Shown here: one piece after another, positions 61,065-64,000 of the stretch
Layout: the number at the start of each line of letters is the position of its first letter
How positions within the stretch are numbered: position 1 is the stretch's first letter
NCBI GenBank assembly: GCA_003167365.1
Contig: PMTM01000006.1
Coordinates: 268,391 to 332,390 of the forward strand
DNA length: 64,000 nt
From: Spartobacteria bacterium
GTDB lineage: Bacteria; Verrucomicrobiota; Verrucomicrobiia; Chthoniobacterales; UBA10450
Reading direction: 5' to 3'
The notes under the pieces: generated by a model
Databases searched by the model: none
What the model was told of the DNA's origin: nothing
Seen by the model: the letters and a program-made list of their open reading frames with translations, nothing else
Position numbers and translations under genes: made by a program

Positions 61065-62054
61065 ATGGAATCGCATCCACTCGATTTCGAGAAACCAATC
61101 CTCGAGCTGCAACGGCGTTTGCAGGATTTGAAGGACCATTCCGACGAGCACGAACTCGACTTCGATTCGGAAGTCCGGGCCATTGAGACAAAGATCGACG
61201 CCACGCGACGCGAGATTTACGACAACCTCACGGCCTGGCAGCGCGTACAAATCGCGCGGCACACGCAACGGCCTTTCGCGCTCGATTATATCGAGCGCTG
61301 CTTCACCGATTGGGTCGAGCTGCATGGCGACCGTTTGTTCTCGGACGACAAAGCGATGCCGAGCGGGCTGGCCAAGCTTGGGCCATACCGTTGCGCTGTC
61401 ATTACGCACCAGAAAGGGCGCGACACGAAGGAGAATGTGAAACGCAATTTCGGTTGCGCTCATCCGGAAGGTTATCGCAAGGCGCTGCGTTTGATGCGAC
61501 TAGCCGAGAAATTTGGCATGCCGGTGATTTCGTTGATCGACACGCCCGGCGCGTATCCGGGAATCGGTTCCGAAGAACGGCACATTTCCGAGGCGATCGC
61601 GGTCAATCTGCGCGAGATGATGAAACTGCGTGTGCCGACGATCGCCGCGGTCATCGGCGAAGGCGGCTCGGGCGGCGCCCTGGGAATCGGCGTGGCCGAT
61701 CGCGTGTTAATTCTCGAGAACGCGTACTATTCCGTCATCAGTCCCGAAGCTTGCTCGGCCATCTTGTGGCGGGATCGGCGCCATGCCGCGGAAGCAGCCG
61801 AGGCCCTTAAACTAACTGCGCAAGATTTGCTTAAGCTTGGAGTGATCGATGAAATCGTGCCGGAGCCGGAAGGTGGCGCGCATCGCGATTACGATTTCGC
61901 CGCCGCGAATCTTGGCACGGCGCTCCGCCAAAATTTAGAAAAACTTCTCGAGCACCCGATCGAGCAGTTGCTCAAGAAGCGCTATAAAAAATTCCGTGCG
62001 CTCGGAAATTTTGCCGAAGGCAAAACAACCACAGCCTCTTCATCGCGTTCCTGA
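61065..62054 (+). CDS. accA: Acetyl-CoA carboxylase carboxyltransferase subunit alpha
   Basis: 329 residues with the family signatures LDFEKPILELQRRLQDLKDHS, YIERCFTDWVELHGDRLF, HQKGRDTKENVKRNFGCAHPEGYRKALRLM, SLIDTPGAYPGIGSEERHISEAIAVNL and VIGEGGSGGALGIGVADRVLILENAYYSVISPEACSAILW. AccA works with AccD to move carboxyl from biotin to acetyl-CoA, making malonyl-CoA for fatty-acid synthesis. accD is not in the window. Confidence 0.97.
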   Translation: MESHPLDFEKPILELQRRLQDLKDHSDEHELDFDSEVRAIETKIDATRREIYDNLTAWQRVQIARHTQRPFALDYIERCFTDWVELHGDRLFSDDKAMPSGLAKLGPYRCAVITHQKGRDTKENVKRNFGCAHPEGYRKALRLMRLAEKFGMPVISLIDTPGAYPGIGSEERHISEAIAVNLREMMKLRVPTIAAVIGEGGSGGALGIGVADRVLILENAYYSVISPEACSAILWRDRRHAAEAAEALKLTAQDLLKLGVIDEIVPEPEGGAHRDYDFAAANLGTALRQNLEKLLEHPIEQLLKKRYKKFRALGNFAEGKTTTASSSRS

Positions 62055-62056
62055 CC

Positions 62057-62854
62057 GTGATTCGTCGCTGTTGTCGATCTTGCGGTTACGTTGTGGCGAT
62101 TTTCTTCGTCGCCGCTCTCGCCCGCGGCGGGCCGGCGTCCGATTTTCGGTTTCATCGGGACACGCTCTCGTTCGTGAACTCGACTGTCTTTGAATACAGC
62201 GCCGGGCATGCCCGTGTTCGAAACGCGGCCGCGAAGGACAAGACGCAACGCTATACACGTCGTTGTTTCGTCATGAGCCGGACGGTGATGCAATTTAAGA
62301 AGTTCGCGCGCTTCGATCCGAAGGCTCCGCTATTGGATGACAAAACACTCGCCGCGCGTATTCGTGACGTAACGCATCGGCCGCCCTGGCACGATGCGTT
62401 GCCGGCGGCGAAGCGCGTAAGTTTTTCCGGCTACGCGGATCTGCGGGCCTTGAGCGAATCGCGCGGACGCGTATTACAAAAGAATATCGGACTGGGTTGG
62501 CCAACTTACTTACGAGTGGGCAATTCCCGGATGTTCTATTTGCACAGCCCAAAATATCAGGAACAAACTCAAGCCAATCTCGAAGCGACACTTGCGCGCG
62601 GTGAGTTTTTCGTGGCGTATCTTTCCGATTTTCCGATCCTACATATTAATCACTCGGTCCTCGTTTACTCGCACAAACCGATGCGCTTGAAGGATGGAAG
62701 CGCTCACTACCTGGTTTATGATCCGAATCATCCCGACGGGCCGCGCGAGTTGAAATGGTCGCCCGCCAAACGCGCCTTCGATTTCCAAAAGGACAAAGAA
62801 TTTGTCGGAGGTTTTACGCGCGTCTTTCAAGTTTACGGCAGGCCATTGCAATGA
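62057..62854 (+). CDS. Hypothetical exported protein
   Basis: 265 residues from GTG 62057, two bases after accA. The N-terminus is signal-like (RRCCRSCGYVVAIFFVAALARGGP). The central and C-terminal part has a pattern NHSVLVYSHK ... HYLVYDPNHPDGPRELKW, in which a His and an Asp-Pro-Asn sit as in papain-like or C39-like folds, but I see no clear partner Cys, so peptidase activity is unproven. The family is not recognised. It is probably co-transcribed with accA. Confidence 0.6.
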   Translation: MIRRCCRSCGYVVAIFFVAALARGGPASDFRFHRDTLSFVNSTVFEYSAGHARVRNAAAKDKTQRYTRRCFVMSRTVMQFKKFARFDPKAPLLDDKTLAARIRDVTHRPPWHDALPAAKRVSFSGYADLRALSESRGRVLQKNIGLGWPTYLRVGNSRMFYLHSPKYQEQTQANLEATLARGEFFVAYLSDFPILHINHSVLVYSHKPMRLKDGSAHYLVYDPNHPDGPRELKWSPAKRAFDFQKDKEFVGGFTRVFQVYGRPLQ

Positions 62855-62895
62855 TCTCGTCTAAGATACCGGACCACTTAGGCAGTTGTTAGTTG

Positions 62896-63717
62896 TTAAT
62901 GTCGATCTTGCGCCGGCCCGGGCGACGGAAATAAGAAGCGCAACGCTGGATCAACACGCGTCGCCCACGCGCCCTCGCTATGATCTGCGCCTTCGGCTTC
63001 CAGATATTGGAGATCGTCGAACAACTTCCAACCCTTCTCGATCAGGATATCGCGCAACGTGCGGGCGCGTTCCCACCCAGGCTCATTTGTTCCCGTATCC
63101 AGCCAGATTTTCAGCGGCGGTTTGTCACCAATAGAATCGACCAGCCGATAAATCGAGAAATCGTCCCACCAAATCGAGGGCGACATGACGATAAGGCGCG
63201 TGAAAGCTTGCGGATACAAAATTCCAATCGCGAGCGTTACGAGCGCGCCAAGCGATGATCCGCCCAGGCCGGTGAACTCGGCACCGCGCTTTGTTCGATA
63301 TTTCTTGTCGATGTACGGCTTGAGTTCATTGATCAAGAAGTCGCCGTATTGGCGCGCCAATCCGCGGCTGCGTTTTTTGCGTTCCGATGTGTGGTCGTAG
63401 ATGCCGCGCGTCGGCGCGTATTCGTGAATGCGATCTTCGCCCATGTTGAAGACTGCCACGATGATGAGCGGCTCGATCAACCCCTTGCCGATCAATCGTT
63501 GGGCAGTCTCATCGACGCCCCATTCCACGCCGGCGAATGAAGTGGCCGCATCAAAAACATTCTGTCCGTCGTGCAAATACAAGACAGGGTAGCGTCGTGG
63601 CACGAAGCGGCGGTAACCGCGCGGCAGGTAAATAAGAACGTCGCGTCGATTGCCAAGAATCTTCGAAGGAAACGCGCGGTGCTGCTTAATGTTTCCAGTA
63701 AGCGTGTGTTTGGGCAT
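62896..63717 (-). CDS. Esterase of the enterochelin-esterase-like (esterase D) family
   Basis: 273 residues of the alpha/beta-hydrolase fold: RRYPVLYLHDGQNVFDAATSFAGVEWGVDETAQRL is a family signature. The nucleophile elbow is GLGGSSLGALVTL with Ser, followed by a likely Asp (DTGTNE) and His (EGADHSEGAW). It likely hydrolyses small esters; family members also have feruloyl or enterobactin esterase activity. The enzyme has no signal peptide. It is convergent with the accA operon. Confidence 0.85.
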   Translation of the reverse strand: MPKHTLTGNIKQHRAFPSKILGNRRDVLIYLPRGYRRFVPRRYPVLYLHDGQNVFDAATSFAGVEWGVDETAQRLIGKGLIEPLIIVAVFNMGEDRIHEYAPTRGIYDHTSERKKRSRGLARQYGDFLINELKPYIDKKYRTKRGAEFTGLGGSSLGALVTLAIGILYPQAFTRLIVMSPSIWWDDFSIYRLVDSIGDKPPLKIWLDTGTNEPGWERARTLRDILIEKGWKLFDDLQYLEAEGADHSEGAWATRVDPALRFLFPSPGPAQDRH

Positions 63718-63841
63718 ACAAGTCGAAACGCATCGCTGAAGATGTCGATCTTGTCCAACGCGTGGCCAAGAGCAGGAACGAATTCAGGTAGGGGCGATTG
63801 ACCTCAATCACCCGCTCTCTGTATTGTCGATCCTTCCGACG

Positions 63842-64000
63842 ATGAACGAACGTTACATTAAGTGGCACACGCCTTATTTGAACCGCGAGTTTGAAATGCT
63901 CGTTTTCGGTGAAGGCGGGGGCGTTCCGCTCATTCTATTTCCAACTTCGTTCGGCAGTTATTATCAAAACAGGGATTTCGGTCTGGTCGGTGCCGTGAGC
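63842..64000 (+). CDS. Esterase-like alpha/beta-hydrolase, N-terminal part (partial at window edge)
   Basis: The first 53 codons are visible and the gene runs past the window end. NERYIKWHTPYLNREFEMLVFG, then GGVPLILFPTSFGSYYQNRDFGL, resembles short esterase-like proteins that lie beside enterochelin-esterase-like genes. Only the N-terminal strand and part of an oxyanion-region loop are present, so assignment rests on similarity of pattern. A near-copy of the core motif, ATTGTCGATCCTT, lies just upstream at about 63822. Confidence 0.6.
   Translation, partial: MNERYIKWHTPYLNREFEMLVFGEGGGVPLILFPTSFGSYYQNRDFGLVGAVS

Noticed and set aside
2985-63752. AAGATCGACAAT as a recurrent protein motif (Lys-Ile-Asp-Asn)
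   Set aside because: The motif is read in several frames and on both strands, and also crosses a stop codon, so protein selection cannot explain it.
1-64000. CRISPR arrays, rRNA operons, insertion-sequence transposases, prophage
   Set aside because: No spaced direct repeats, no rRNA sequence and no transposase or phage structural genes were found; the only phage-type protein is the ORF6N gene.

Overview
The window looks like chromosome from a soil-type verrucomicrobial bacterium. Chthoniobacterales/'Spartobacteria' is my inference from the Gram-negative gene content, moderately high GC, a split nuo locus with two nuoM copies, and dispersed heptamer and REP-like repeats. No 16S gene is present to confirm it. 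Nearly all of it is coding, and no gap exceeds about 300 bp.

Region 1 (1-16.6 kb) is energy metabolism. The end of a pyruvate:ferredoxin oxidoreductase (nifJ) and a dihydroorotate-dehydrogenase-like gene are followed by complex I in two divergent arms. nuoA-B-C-D-I lie on + and nuoH-J-K-L-M-(ORF6N gene)-M lie on -. nuoN is separated from the second arm by two + strand exported-protein genes. nuoE, nuoF and nuoG are absent here.

Region 2 (16.6-19.5 kb) holds molybdenum-enzyme maturation genes (fdhD, a MOSC gene, mobA), a second transglutaminase-like gene and a half tRNA-Leu.

Region 3 (19.5-46 kb) is a stress and one-carbon island. It has a sigma-70-family factor with a response regulator, two aldo/keto reductases, Dps, a sensor kinase/regulator pair, an oxalate-decarboxylase-like cupin (frameshifted), an OFA-type transporter, a selenocysteine formate dehydrogenase operon, small exported or membrane proteins, a thioredoxin-fold protein without its CxxC, two 3-hydroxyisobutyrate-dehydrogenase-like enzymes, a PPC/DUF296 protein and an RND pump. 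A roughly 75-bp leader element with rigid geometry precedes most of the operons here: a CTC-NAAN-GAG hairpin ending GAGGGA, exactly 28 variable bases, then AAAATCC. I see seven full copies, all in the sense orientation of the next gene. I take this to be an undescribed regulon element and the main discovery of the window. Three genes here are each broken by one nucleotide.

Region 4 (46-64 kb) is housekeeping and envelope: tRNA-Leu, a glycosyltransferase, a ROK kinase, a large multi-domain regulator, an acyl-CoA ligase, rpmE, prfA, prmC, murA, nfo, an AsmA-like protein, accA and esterases.

A second genome-scale signal is the 12-mer AAGATCGACAAT. It has nine exact copies and about 36 copies of its AGATCGAC core, occurring in several reading frames and both orientations, so it is conserved as DNA rather than as protein. 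The exact copies avoid the stress island.
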